Below, piece by piece: positions 12,889 to 25,859 of a stretch of DNA of 64,000 bases. Source of the stretch: Atrichornis clamosus (taxonomy: Eukaryota > Chordata > Aves > Passeriformes > Menuridae); NCBI GenBank assembly GCA_013400975.1, contig WBMZ01005386.1, positions 62,001 to 126,000 of the forward strand, given 5' to 3'. The translations under genes and the position numbers were made by a program. Below the pieces are notes generated by a model. It made no database searches. It had not been told where the DNA came from and saw only the letters and a program-made list of their open reading frames with translations. The first letter of the stretch is position 1, and the number at the start of each line of letters is the position of its first letter.

Positions 12889-15800
12889 CTTGCATTTAAC
12901 ATGTACCAACCCACGCGTGAACAGAGCTTCCCACTGAACTCATGGGTTTCAGGTCAAACGTAAGTCCAATATGACTGTCACTTCTGGGGTTTCAATGTTT
13001 ACTCCTGTAAGGGCTGAGCACCACAAGAAGCAGCAGCATAAACAACCCACAAGCAACAAAAACTGAACACTGAGGGCCCCGTAAATGGAGAAAGCAGGCT
13101 GGGACAAAGATTAGATGTGTCAGAGAGGGAGGTGCAGAAAAGATGGAGAGGAAAATTTGGAGCAAGAATTAAGGGGGTGGAGGTAACTCACTGTGCAAGA
13201 AGACTAGAAATGGAGAAAGAAAATGGAAGTGGCAACAGAAACACATGAAATCTATCTCACAGCATGGAAGAGATGAAAGTATGCACTGATCGTGCAGGAA
13301 GAAGGAGCTAGACGTACAGGATGAAGGTAAAGAGAGAACTACATAACGAGTGAGAAAGTGATATTAGAAAAATAACTACCCAGACAGATTGTAAGGAAAA
13401 ATAAACAGGACAAACAAAACCAATACTGAGGCCCTGGAAAGGGAAAAAGAAAATGAGGAGCAATGCATGGATGAAAGCCTGGAGGCCTGCGGAGCACGGC
13501 ACAGCTACATAGGAGACGGTTCTGTGGAAGAGAACCAAGACTAATTGCTAAGTGATGTGGAAGTCCAAAGAGGAGACTCAGACCGGCCAGACAATGAGCA
13601 TGGACTGGACAAGACAACTGAGGAATGGAAGCTAGGACTGACCAGAAGAATGAAACCAGAACAAAGTCAAAAGAGGCCTGACTTGAAAAATGACACATTA
13701 GTAGCAGTGAGGAAAAAGAAGCAAATAGGCAGAAGGTACAGCTTTTGAACACATGGTCACCTTTTAGGAACAGAGTCTTCCCAGGAGGTGGCCAGACATC
13801 ACTTGCTGATTGGAAAGTGATGAATAAATTTTTTGGGTTTTCCTTTGTGTGTGCATGCAACTTCATGCTTTTGCTTTAGTAAACTGCCTTATCTCAACCT
13901 ATGAGTTGTTCTCCATTTTATTCTCTCTGCCCTTATTCTCTCCTGCTGCAAAGGGGGAGTGATAGGACAGCTTAGTGAACCTTGATGTCCAGTCAAGCTC
14001 AGTCCACTACACTGGTGCATACAACATTACCTGAAATAATTCTAGAATTATGGAGCTATGGATCTATTTTGGTTTCTAGTTGATTTCATTTTATTGTATG
14101 TCCTTGAGATTATGCAATTTTCTCTGGAACATGAAATACTGGTAATAGATTATGACTACTTAAATTAGATGCCTTTTGTATTCTCTGTAAGCCACAGAGA
14201 TATGCAACCCATTGTTAGTAACTTAAAATAAATTTTCCTCCTCCTGCATTCAGAAAGGCCTTGTTCTCTTTCTTAACCCTTTCAGTAACCTTTAGCCTGA
14301 TCTTGAAAGGAAAAAGAAGCTAACAAAATGCAGAGTCTATCTGCAAGTCCCTCTAAATTCCCACCACACACTCAACTTCTGAACCCACTGACTGGTCAGT
14401 ATTAACCAAACATATTGAAATCCCTTTAAGTTTTACAAAAATGAAAAGCTGCACTGTGAACAAAATGAGTGCTCCCATTCATCTCTTGGACAGACAAGGG
14501 AAATTTGGTTGTCACCCAGCAGCTGAAGTGGGCCATCTGTGTGTGAATACACAGCAGACCCAGTTCCGCTTTCTGGCAGGAAAAATGGGAAATGTGAAGG
14601 CACCGTGGATAGAGGACTGAAAAAAAGGAGGGTGACACAGTGAGAGGCAAATAGAGGAAATGACTGGGTAAGGCTAGGGGCAAGAAGAGCATTGCAGTAA
14701 GAGTTTCCCAGCAGACACAAAAGTGTGCTGGAGTTACTGATGTGGACGAGTAATGGGGACCTGAGAGACAACTCTGCAGACCAGTTCCACTAATGCAAGA
14801 GTGCTCGCAGCCCACCACACCACAGCCTTATCAACATGTCCTAGGGGCCACCATCTGAGGCAGTTGGGCTGGATTGCCCTTCCTTTGACAGGGAAGATAA
14901 GAGGCGAATAGCAATGGCCAGTGGCAAAACCAGCTCAGCTACACTGCAAGGAAGCAGAGAAGTAAAGCCAGCACCACCAGCCTATTCCTGCAAACTCCCC
15001 TTAGTCTAAATGGCATCACGATCACAAAAGAGCCACGGGGGGATAGACACAGGCAGAGCATCTGTCATCTTGCCCTCCTTCCACTCATTTTCCTTAAATA
15101 TCAACCGCAGCCACATCCAAGTATCATACTCTGAATATTTAACACTGATCAGACACTTACCACTACAGCTTTAATGGTATTCTTTATCGTGCAAGTGTCA
15201 CAACACGGCACAATGCACTGTTACGTGGCGCTGCACGTTCCAGCTCTAAATGAGTTATTCCAGCTAGGAGCAGCACAGCTGCATCAACACAGCACTGCCC
15301 AAACCAGGTTAGTCAGCACAAGCTCCTTTGTGCTGCACTAAACTGCTCCATGCAAACACATCCTAAGTGGAGAACAGAGTATAATGTCTCTTGGATGACT
15401 ATGCGTATAAATAACATAGGACTGCTATCCATTGATGGGCCTGATCATTTGTACTCAAATCTTAATTTTCATCCTCCCACAATCCAGGTTCCCTGGTTTT
15501 ATTAGAACATCCTGCTTGCATTCAAATCTTTGTTACAACAAGCCTAATAGCCAGATGTACAGCTGTCCCACTAGTGTTGTATAGCAAGATCTATTCCACA
15601 GATCTCTAACTTCTACCAATAGCCAACACTGATACTGAATGAACTCTCATGAACAAAGCTATGTTTGCTTAATAATAACAGTTGTATAAACATAAGGTCT
15701 TCTCAGTTGAAGGGAAACCAACATCAAAAAGCAGTAAAACATGGAACCCTAAACCCTTCTTTCTTTGAAGAAACACGTTTGAAGCGAGGTGTTTCTAGTT

Positions 15801-18800
15801 ATGGGTGAATGAAATGAGAATTCAGCTGCAACAAACGGACATCCAGTCTGTATGAAAGACTAATTAGATCCATCTGAGAAGCTGTGTCTAAAACTGCTTC
15901 ACATATTTCAAAGGAAAGCTCTTCTAGTCTATCTTTTGAGAAGACTACATCAAAACATTTAGTCACAGCTGACGCACATCTATCCACTACAGCCAGCATT
16001 ATTTTTCATAAGCCATAAAAGCTACATTTAAGTAATGTTAATAGTCTGGTTTACTTAAAAATTACAGGAGAGAAAAAATGCAACAAAGAAATTTATAACT
16101 AAGAAACTCAAAGCAGCAACGACCTTATAGTTCCCCCTTATACCAAAGCATCACGAGATCCCAAAATAGAGTCTTATACTGAATATGAAACGTGTTGAAA
16201 TTTGCTCAGAGAATAGAATTACAGATGAAGCACCACCCAGGAGCTGCAGAGTTAACTACGGCTTTTGTGGTAATAAGTCAGGCTCTTAAGGTTAAATTAG
16301 CATGCTTTTAAATGTAACTATTGCTGCTGCTGAACCAGCAGGAGGAGCTCACAACATTTTTCAATCTTTTCATTCTACAGAATTTCAGAAGAGGGGTTGG
16401 GATGTTGAAGGGTTTTCTGGGGGCAGGGAGGAGTTGCTTGGGTTTTATCTTTCCAGTTTTATTGCATGTGAAATAAACAGTAAAGAAAAGCATCCAAGAG
16501 GATGCTCATGCAAGCACTCTTTTCAGAAATTAGAAAATCATGATATGAATATTGGGGCGCAGGATGTCAAGTGTGCATGGCGCACAAATGAATTGAAGCA
16601 ACACCTGTGCCTTAAGGCATTTTCAGTCTTATACCAAAAGACCACAGGAGGACTGAAGGGTGACAGGACTAATGGTGACACTAAATGCTGAATGCCAGAA
16701 ACAAGAGTTTCTGAAGAAAGAATATTGTATGTTATTGCCCTGTATTGTTACAGAGCTTTAATTTCTATTTCAGTTTACTGTTCACTGGAATTCCCAGAAC
16801 TATTGGATCATTATCCACGGCAGAACACAGTCTCTGTTTTCATACCACAGGAATTCATGCTAAGAAACTACCAGTGTGGGCAAACTCTTCATTAGGTAAT
16901 TTAACATTAATAATTGTAAAAACCTTTGTAATTCCTTCTCTGCCTTCTAAGACATATATTTTAAAGCAGTGAAGTCTGATTCCAACACAAGAAAAATAAA
17001 CATCCAAATTGACCATACCTGCTTTTAAAACGTTTTGCATTTTAGAATTTCAGATCTTTAATTGCATTTTGCCTTTAAAACTTTCTTGTAGACTACATAC
17101 CAGTGTCAGACCATATGTTACTGTGACTTTTAGAGAAGAAGTACAAGTCTCCAAAAACTACTATAACCAAGCTATTACACAGCTCTGACATAGAGGAGAG
17201 AGCATATTTAAAGCTACACAGTGAATGCATTACTTTTTATGCCATTTTAATTCTCAGCCTTGTAGGTATTTTCTCTATATGCTTATGGAGTACTGTGTGA
17301 ACAAACTAATCTGAGGCGTACAAAGCCACACCAACCATCTCTCTTCACAAATCAAACGTACCATCACATACCTACTGCTGAACTGGCATGGTGTTTAAAA
17401 AAACTGTACAATACAGATACACTCTGCTTCTCTTTTTGCTTAGTACACAAGCACATCTCACGTAAGTACATACAAGTATTATATGAATATACTTAATATT
17501 TACCTCTATTTCATCTAAGGTGTCCCAGAATCTAAACTCTCTGAGACACTCAATGCAGGTGAGTGGAAATGCATACCAGAAACACTGGGTTCACAACAAG
17601 ATACTGAGGCCAAGGTCACTTTCATTAAAAAAACACAATGTCAGCAGTCAGAGAAATGCAGCAATTAAAGTACTTGCACACAGAGTCAAAACTCAGGGAT
17701 CACTGCTCTCCTCAGATTGAAAGATTCAAGTGCACAGTAGTTGCCTCCCAGGAGCATCTACCCCATCAGGAGAGCATGGAGCAGCCTCTGTCCTTCCAGT
17801 AAACCTGTCACTATAGAAAAAGAAATGCAGGATCTGTAAAGCCACAGAGTCCATCAACAACTAGGAGCACTACTACTATGGCTAGTGACAACAGCAGTGC
17901 TTGCAAGGGTGGAAACCGGGGGCTGTGCTCTCACCTCAGTGCTAGATTATGCATACTGCATTAAAATGGCATTATACAGAACACACAAGTCTTACAAAGA
18001 AAAAGTTTTCCAGATTTGAAACTGAATTAAAAGTAGGTATATAACCTCTGTACAATTGTTGTTATACATACACAGCCTAGGGAACTCTAGAGTTTTGCTT
18101 GCACAACTGTACAGTATTGCAATGAAGAGTTTGTGTGCTACTCTGCGAGTTGAATGTAAACCACATGGCAAAAGGCAAGAAAAGTTTTCTGCATACAGCT
18201 GTAAGGATTATTGAATTGATCTGCCCCCTCCACTTGTGCCTTTACACATGCACTTCCTGTTCCTTCAAACTAACATTGGAAACACGAACAATACATTTTA
18301 TTTCAAATATGTAACATATGTAACAATATATACTTAGAACTATTCTAACCAGCAAGCTTAATTTACTGCTCCTATGGTTAGATGTTAATTTGTATCTCAA
18401 CTGGCTGCCCCTCTTATTGTTTTAATTCCTATAGGTATTTGCTTTTCATCCCTATTAATACAGCACTCCTATTTCTTTCATATGACCAATTAGTTATGTG
18501 CCTGAAGCATACCAGAAATGTAAAATACTACTAATAATAATTCTGGTATTTTATTGATTTTGTTAACAAGGTTATTAATTTTATAGCAATAGAGCTGGGC
18601 AATGTTACTCTTCTACACGGACTACTGGAAAGACAGAACTTAATATGCACTGAATTACTATCCTGCTCCATTCACATTCGTATTTAAGGAATTAAATGTG
18701 AACTAAGCTTGCTTACAGCAACTTTCTGTATCATTGCTCTGATTTTGCATTATACTATTCCTTGTTACACTTGATGCTTTGCATACTTCACTTGGATTTT

Positions 18801-19222
18801 TGGGTGGTATTTTTTCCTAATCATTTTTTCTGCCGCCCCCCCGGAGGAGATTTTGCAACACAATGAAAATATTTCCTGACTTAATTTTCAAATCAACTTA
18901 CCCCTCAGTCATGAAATTTACAGCAAACGAATATGCCAGAGTTCTCCAAATTAAATGTTTATTATATTTGAATTTGAAGTCAAAGCTTAACCATAACTAG
19001 ATAAACATGAATTCACTAACTAAAATAAAGCATTCACATATCTACCTACCTACTCTCTATTTATCATATAGGAAGTATTCAAATAACAATGACAGTAATG
19101 CCTTAGGTTTTATTTTTATGCTCTCATTTTGTACTATACAATAGGTTTTATCTTGGAAACGTTAAGAGGTACACAGGCTGATTTTCCACCCACACAGGTA
19201 TCTAATAAATTCTTTACTTCTC

Positions 19223-19240
19223 AAAAAAAAAAAAAAAAAA
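19223..19240. repeat. Poly-A run
   Basis: About 18 consecutive A bases, directly followed by an AG-rich segment. No retroposed sequence ending here on the plus strand is recognisable. Confidence 0.85.
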
Positions 19241-19923
19241 AGAAAGGGGAAAAGCATTGGGGTTTTTCCTACAAATTATTAAAAACAAACATTAATTTCT
19301 CACTGGACTGAATATGTTTCACAATTTTTTTTAATAGAGAGTTCATGTCTGTTCTACATTTATCTTTTCTTAACTTTGGATTTAGGGAGTGATCCACCAT
19401 TTTGTGAAAATTGTAGCCCATTCTAGTAACAATCTGAATTAAGGAATTTAGCTTTCTCTACTCCTCTTATTCAGCATTTGACCTATACAGGTCCCTCTGG
19501 AAATATATTGAATTTCCGTTTGCTCAAAGTAACTTCTGAACTATTTCACCTTATGCCTTAAAAAAAAAGAAAAAAAAAAACTTCAGTGATAAGAAGCTAC
19601 TGTATAAATGAAAACATCTGGAAATTCTTTGTCAACTAAACTGATGAGAAGTTGAGGCTAAGTGGTCTGAGAAGGTATGCATCTACTACAGAGATGAAGA
19701 ACCCTTACAAAAAGGACTGTTTTCAAACACGAGAAAGGAGAATAACAATTACTTGCAGAGAAGTCATGCAAATCAGCAAGAAAGAATTCCTAAGACAGAG
19801 TATTCCTATACTGGATCAAATAATCAGAAAATGAATTATGGCAAAAAGGTTTTCAAGAATTAAGTTTATTGCATAGAATACAGTTACAAATTCCTCACTG
19901 AACTAAAATTAGGTTGAAGGGAA

Positions 19924-19974
19924 GGCTGAAACTGGATGACCTTTAAGGTCTCTTCCAACTCAAACCATCCCATG
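19924..19974 (+). repeat. CR1 LINE tail (about 50 bp)
   Basis: GGATGACCTTTAAGGTCTCT then TCCAACTCAAACCATCCCATG is the very end of a CR1 element with a slightly altered terminal motif. Little or nothing of the upstream element is recognisable, so this is an extreme 5' truncation or a worn remnant. Confidence 0.85.
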
Positions 19975-21141
19975 CATAAGCAACAATGCCACCATCACAG
20001 GGAACTACATCATCCTTGGTGGCTGACATCTGGCTTTGAAGGGTCAACTTCATATGCTGCAGAGAACCCTCACAGCTACCAGCTTTGTTCAATATATGGA
20101 GGTTCCCATTTGACTTTGTCTCTCCCACCCTTCAGTACCCTGCAGAACACTCAAACTTTGTAAAGAAAGAACAGACTCCAACCTTGAACAGCAGAACTCG
20201 ATCAAGTCTTTGTAGCAATGAAATCATAAAACAAACACATTGGCTAGCCAGACTGGCAACTGAAAAATGCAAAATGAAAAAGATTCCTGTATGTAATTGA
20301 ACTAAACAAGAGTCCAGAGTTGGTGGTGGGATGCTTCTGGGCTGCTTGTTGCTGTTTTGCATTAGTCTCACGTAAAGGAGGGTATTTTTCCTTCAAGTTG
20401 TATTTTAACAGTAATCTTGATTGTAAGATCTTTAATTCAATCGACAAGAGAAAAAATTTTAGGAATAAGAAGAACACTAATCAAACCCCAGAATCTGACC
20501 ATCTGTCCTCTAAAGAACTAAGAAGTATATATGACAAGCAGTTCATTTAAAGATTCTTCTAGCAACTAATAAATAGAACAAAGAAAAAAAGAATGACATT
20601 TACATTAATTTAGTTGACAAGTTTTTTGTACACAAGCAAGCAGGTCCCACCAAAGTTGCCACATTTTAGTTTTCAAGTCAGGTTGTTGGAATCTTTTAAT
20701 TGCAAAAGCATTTGTTATCTTCATAGTGTATCACCAGAAACAACGGTCTGGTACTGAAAATTCTAGTATAATCATTTTATTCAAATTTAAGTATTAGCAT
20801 ACATTTTGCTAGCTTCAGAATAAAAACAAGCTTCTTCTATTAAAAAAAAATAAATTAGGATTAAAAAAAGTTGTTAACCTCTACTGGAATCATGAAAATT
20901 AATATTTTTGTTTGCACTGCTTGAGGCAAACAGCACCAGTCACATTTGACCACTTACGCTTTGAATCCTTCAGTTTTGGGAAGCAAGGCTGCTAAAGTGG
21001 CCTAAAGCCAGCCCCCATCAAAGAGCCCTGTTACAAATAAAGTAGTTAAAAACAGATGGTTACAAAACTCAAAATTCTGAAAAATAAAGAGCAGCAAAGA
21101 GCAGTTAACACTGCACAATTCATTAAGAATCTCATGATAAA

Positions 21142-21403
21142 CGAAGAAAACCACAGATGACCCACAGACCGAAATGCTGACGAATGATCCGCTCGGAACA
21201 GCGGGAACCATGGAGAAGCCTGCTGCTCACACTCCCTGCACAGAGCGCACAGCACTGCACACTGTGAGGTGGTGAGGTTTCGGCTGGCAAGAGTAGAAGA
21301 GTTACAGAAAAAAAAGAAAAGAGTCACTGTTGGAAGAGTCCCTGTGGTAAACAAAGTAAATCAGGATGCGAATGCTGCTGCTGCAAAGCACAGTTTGCAG
21401 CGA
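21142..21403. other. Local CpG cluster in intron
   Basis: About ten CpGs lie within roughly 260 bp, six of them between 21,142 and 21,202. Surrounding DNA is CpG-poor. No element boundary, coding exon or promoter motif is recognised. Confidence 0.6.
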
Positions 21404-24079
21404 GAGTAAACTTCTGAAGGGGAATGTGAAGGTGGCCCTCCCACTGGGCTATCTAACTGCACCACAGATTCAGCTATCTTTGTCACAATCCACAAGGGGA
21501 CACAACCCACAAAGGCAGGAACCTGTGTCACACCAACTTAATAGCAAAAAGTAAATGCAGAAGTTCAAAAAGTGAGGCTTGTGTTTCTGACAGCAAAGTT
21601 AATAAAGGAAGCTTTGAATTTCTCCTTTGTTTTTCCTGATGGTATGTTATACCTCCTGATCAGAAACAAGATTTCTCATTCCTAGTCTTGACTTCTCTTC
21701 TTTGAAGTTTTAAGGCAGTTGGTTTTCCATTGTAAAGTTTTGAATAATAATTCAGATTTTTGACAGTGCTGTATTTACTATATACTCTTGTCTGCAGCAC
21801 AATCACAGAACACCAGGAAAAGGAAAATCATTTAAAAAGAATAACATGTCCTATTTCTCCAGTAACAATGAAAATAAGTATAACTCTAAACAACCCTGCT
21901 ATCAAAAACCAGTCACCTGCTTTTTACAAACCCAAGCCCAGGTGAAAATTCTAATATACTGTATCTTTACAGGTATAAGGTTTAAGTGAGACAGACTTCT
22001 TGTGAAATCCACCTGATGTGATTTATTTCACCAGCTAAGGAATTTTCCAGATGCAAATATATAAGAACTTATCTCTCTTCAAGTATACAGGCACGGTTAG
22101 GATAAAAATAAAATGCAAAACCTGCTGTTGCAAATTCCTCTGGCCCAGGCTTTTGGGCTCACAACCTGTCCTACTTAGCACCCATAATTTCTCCCTAGAG
22201 CTTAGGCACCCCTTCATCCAGGACGCTGAGGGGTCCTCCTGCTTGTTGCCTAGCAGTAGAAGGTAACAGCAGTAACACACTGCAGGGACACGAGAACAAA
22301 CTTTCACTTTTCACATTTGTTATTGTTTAAATAACAAAGAAAAGGATCAGAAATCAGACTCCACATATGCCTTGTCAAACTGGGTTTATATGAGATGTAA
22401 TTCTCACAGTGCTGCCAGACATCACAACTATTTTGCAGTTCCACTTAATCTGAGAGACAGTTTTGGACTGTGGTAGGTCAGGATGATTTTCTCTGCATTA
22501 AAATGATAAGCCAGCAATAAAAGCATTACATGTCCAGCATCCTTTCTCAGAGTTCATACCTCCTGGAAAAATTCAGTGCAGTTTAAAATGCAGCTGCAAG
22601 TGGAACCTAGGACTGACTCCTCTAGGAGGTTCTGTGTTCAGTTACCTGCACAATCAAGAGACAAAAGCACAAAGGGATGCTTAGGCCTCCTCTGTCTGTA
22701 AACTTTCCTCAGTCCAGTTTAAAGATGTAACTATTGAATTATGTAAGCAAGTATAAGCGAGAGCCTAGGTAACTAAATGAAACTCAAGCAAATCTCTCAA
22801 AAATGTGTGTGCACATATGCAGATGCATGCTTGGGCTGAACAAAGCTCCTGGTTCAGGAAGGTCCAGCTAGGGGAATTAGATTTCTGAGCTCACAGCAAC
22901 CAGCAGTCACCCTGTCTCATCCCCACCGCAGCAGGCAGATCCAGTGCTGCACCAAAAAGGTGGAAAGGCTGAGGGCAACGACTGCTCCTGGGGAGGACTA
23001 TCTCTGTCACACAAGCCAGTGCCAGCCCGACTCTAAACTGGGCTGAAACCTGGCAGAGGTGTTCTGTTGTTTGAATGGGCATAGTATCCAAGTTCACAGG
23101 ATGCCTGTTAGGAGCATTATATAAATTTTTAAAACTACATGCAGACTTGGCCTTTGCTTCCAGAACAGCAATTCAACAAGTAGCAGAGTGTCACTGCCAT
23201 GGAGCAACACTATTTTTTAGTTAATTTGAGAAAAACTGACTTACTGAGGCCCTTTTGAAACTTTTTGCCTAAGAGTCAACAGATACTATACAGGTCAACT
23301 GCCTCTTTAATAAATAAATAAATTTAAAGAAATCTCATTTTGGTGGTAGAATTACCATTAACAGACAAAAAAACAGTTCTCCCTATAAATCTACCCTCTT
23401 AATACTTCAACCAGTTTTTGCCTTGGCTTTATTCCACTGAACAGCTGAATTACTGAACACAGCACTACTGCTCTACTGTTATGGGCTGTCCTTCTGCCTT
23501 TGATGCTGACAACATTGAGTGCTTAAGTAATTATCATAGAATATTTGTAAAAAACAATAGTTTATACACATTCATCTGAAGTGAATAAGCACATATTGAA
23601 ACACTGGCTTTTTAGTATGACCACATACAGTTCTACTACAGAGTGTTGAATAATGCCATTCCAGTACAATTACTTATTCAATCCCCTTGGTTCTTTGATT
23701 TGTTTTACTAAACACTAGCACAAGGTAATTTTTGTTGCAATTTTGTTGACATTGCACTTAATTACTTGATCTCATATCTACAATGGAGCATAAGATGTTA
23801 TTTTTAAACAAGACACTAAACAAAGTCATTTAGAAACTAATTTAATAAACAAGGAGATACAAAAATATTCCATGGGCATGAACAGAGAAAAATCTTAAGT
23901 ATGCCAGCACTATTTCATTGACATAGAGTCTTACTTGGTAATTCACAGCAATGCCTACTAAAGACAAACCAAACATCTATGCTTGGTCACCAAAAAGATA
24001 GAGATTTTTAGCAGGTGTCAAGGATAATAAACATATAGACTCCATGCATTGAATTTCTTAGAAAATGAGAAGAACTTAC

Positions 24080-24182
24080 AGAAAATGATGAGCCATCCTT
24101 TGAAACTGCAACTGGGTAAATTCCATCTCCTAGATGCACAGAGAGCTCCCAGTTACTTATATTTGATTTAGCAATAGGAATT
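24080..24182 (-). CDS. PCCA: PCCA internal exon C (start of BT domain)
   Basis: This 103 bp minus-strand exon is the last PCCA exon visible in the window, 21,187 bp downstream of exon B. A strong acceptor (TTTCTTTTTTAG) is followed by A, which completes the Arg codon from exon B, then the peptide IPIAKSNISNWELSVHLGDG and YPVAVSKDGSSFS. The NWELSV segment is diagnostic of the first strand of the PCCA BT domain, which holds the alpha subunit on the PCCB hexamer. The exon ends in phase 0 at TCT followed by GTAAGTTC, a good donor despite T at the last exon base. Phases agree with about human exon 19. The rest of the BT domain and the biotinyl domain with its AMKM lysine should lie on later exons; I saw none of them between here and position 1. 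The part after NWELSV differs more from mammalian PCCA than the flanking exons do. Confidence 0.96.
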
Positions 24183-25859
24183 CTAAAAAAGAAACAGACA
24201 GAAGAAGAATTTTTAACAGAGACTTCATGTTTCTCCCAAGTTAACCAGAAGCACTTGCCTCATAGGATGGTCATGAAGGATACAAAATATCATTAATCTA
24301 TTGACACAGTTGGAGAGCATACTTGAAAAAAATGTACTAAATACATTTTTCTGTCAAACAGCATATGAGGAGAAAACACACTCTTACTTTCTTCCTAGAT
24401 TTGCCTTGACACACTGGGTACACTGATAAAGTTATAGGAGGCCCTTGAATACAGCCAGTGCTTGCTGCAGAATTAGCTCAAACAGGATGAAAAGCAGATG
24501 AGAAAGTGGATTGGCAGGAGAATAGCAACAGTGATAACTGGAGTAGTCTTTTAAAGGGCAAAATATAATCACTATTTCTTTAATCTCATTCTCTGTAAAC
24601 CTTAATTAAAAGCCAATTACAGACAAAAGATTCAGCCAAACAAGTAATACAAGTAATTTTATAACTAATATACATTTTTAAGTATCTCATCCACAGAGCC
24701 CTTTAAGCATACTGAAAAAATAATGATCAGCACAGTCCACATGCAGGATTACACCAATTCCTGTAGTAGCCTGTGGCTGCACCAGTTATCAAGTAATTCA
24801 AGAAACTTGAATCTTTTCAACTTTAGCTTAAGAAAAGCACACACCTGACAGCAAAGGAACTGAAAACTGAGCCTTCAGTCTTGGAAATTCAAAGTGAAAC
24901 AAGCAATTTTCAGCTATTTTACTTAAATGTATATTCGTTTTCAATTTCATCATCCTAACTTCTTGAGTCTCTTCCACTTTGCCATAACAACTGGTGTCCA
25001 TAAGTAGGCTACAACTCTTCTGATGAGTGGTCACCACATATTACAATCAGCAAGCACCATGTAGCCTAAAGAGAAGATAGGAAGGTGTAGTTTAAACTCC
25101 ATTAAATAACAGACATTATTTTGGTACAGCTTTTCTTCCACACCAACTCCTACGCATTTAGATTACCCAGTAAGAAATTACTGGATATCTGTATGGATAA
25201 GTCTATCACCTTTAAGTCTCTTCTAAGGATCATTTCTGCTACAATGTTAATCTCTTGTACATTTTAGAGCTTACGACACCATTTTATTGTAGCCTTCAGA
25301 GTTTTAAAACTTGAAAGCATCTTTTTGTGTTATGCCACATGCATCCTCCTGAAGATTCAGGCGACCAGTGAATACATCTCCCCAAAGACAGTGCTCAGGT
25401 TCCCTGTGGAATCAGAGAGAAGCACCTGTGAGGCCTCCAGAGGCCACAGGAAGAGAAATTATCTGCCCAAGCCAAGGATAACACACTGACTTGGCTAAGG
25501 ATTTCAACAATAATTGTAAGAACTCTGGGTTTTTAGACACCTGAAACTTAAGCAAGTACAAGTTCAAGTACCTAATGAGGCAAGGAGCTTCCAAAAATTA
25601 TGCCTTGCAATGTGCCTGAAAAGGGGAAATGGAAACTCTAAATATATTAGACACAAATAGATGCACACTGATCCTTAGTTACTTCTGCATCCAAGCCAAG
25701 TAAGGCCTACACCAAATTTCAAATACATTAGCTCACCTGTATCACTACCCCAAAAGTTCACAAAACAGATAGTGAAAATAACCTGTTCCCATACTAATGA
25801 TGTCAAGTGTCACCTTTCACATTTGATATAGTGACAATTGTCAAAACAAATCTGAGGAA

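Larger units (their letters stand above)
12340..14770. repeat. Purine-skewed region (G/A-rich plus strand), discontinuous
   Basis: Three sub-blocks, about 12,340-12,500, 13,080-13,740 and 14,560-14,770, have a plus strand dominated by A and G (for example GAGAGGAAAATTTGGAGC and GGAAAGGGAAAAAGAAAATG). Their minus strands stay open for 96, 175 and 130 codons with Phe/Ser/Leu/Cys-rich translations. The blocks are not simple repeats, and I cannot assign them to a repeat family. Confidence 0.6.
1..24079 (-). other. PCCA: PCCA intron downstream of exon C (incomplete)
   Basis: This is intron DNA; it begins with the GT donor of exon C and runs off the left edge, so its length is at least 24 kb. I looked on the minus strand for the next PCCA exon, which should start in phase 0 with a Val-Glu-Val-Asp-like segment and then a Thr-Trp-Asn-Leu-like segment, and found no candidate. 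Recognisable contents are CR1 tails near 11.9 and 19.9 kb, a hairpin cluster near 9.85 kb, a purine-skewed stretch at 12.3-14.8 kb, and CpG clusters near 8.3 and 21.3 kb. The remainder is AT-rich unique-looking sequence with short A and T runs. None of the open frames here (up to 175 codons) has protein-like composition or splice context. Confidence 0.85.

Noticed and set aside
13339..13866. 175-codon minus-strand open frame
   Set aside because: It is the complement of a purine-rich plus strand; the translation is Phe/Ser/Leu/Cys-heavy, has no recognisable domain and overlaps a second frame of similar character.
14036..14051. Perfect 16 bp palindrome ATAATTCTAGAATTAT
   Set aside because: One such palindrome is expected by chance in about 64 kb and it stands alone.
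14426..14818. 130-codon minus-strand open frame
   Set aside because: It lies in the purine-skewed region, with two overlapping frames open at once and no family resemblance.
16302..16691. 129-codon plus-strand frame
   Set aside because: No recognisable domain, no splice or promoter context, and a mixed composition consistent with a chance frame.
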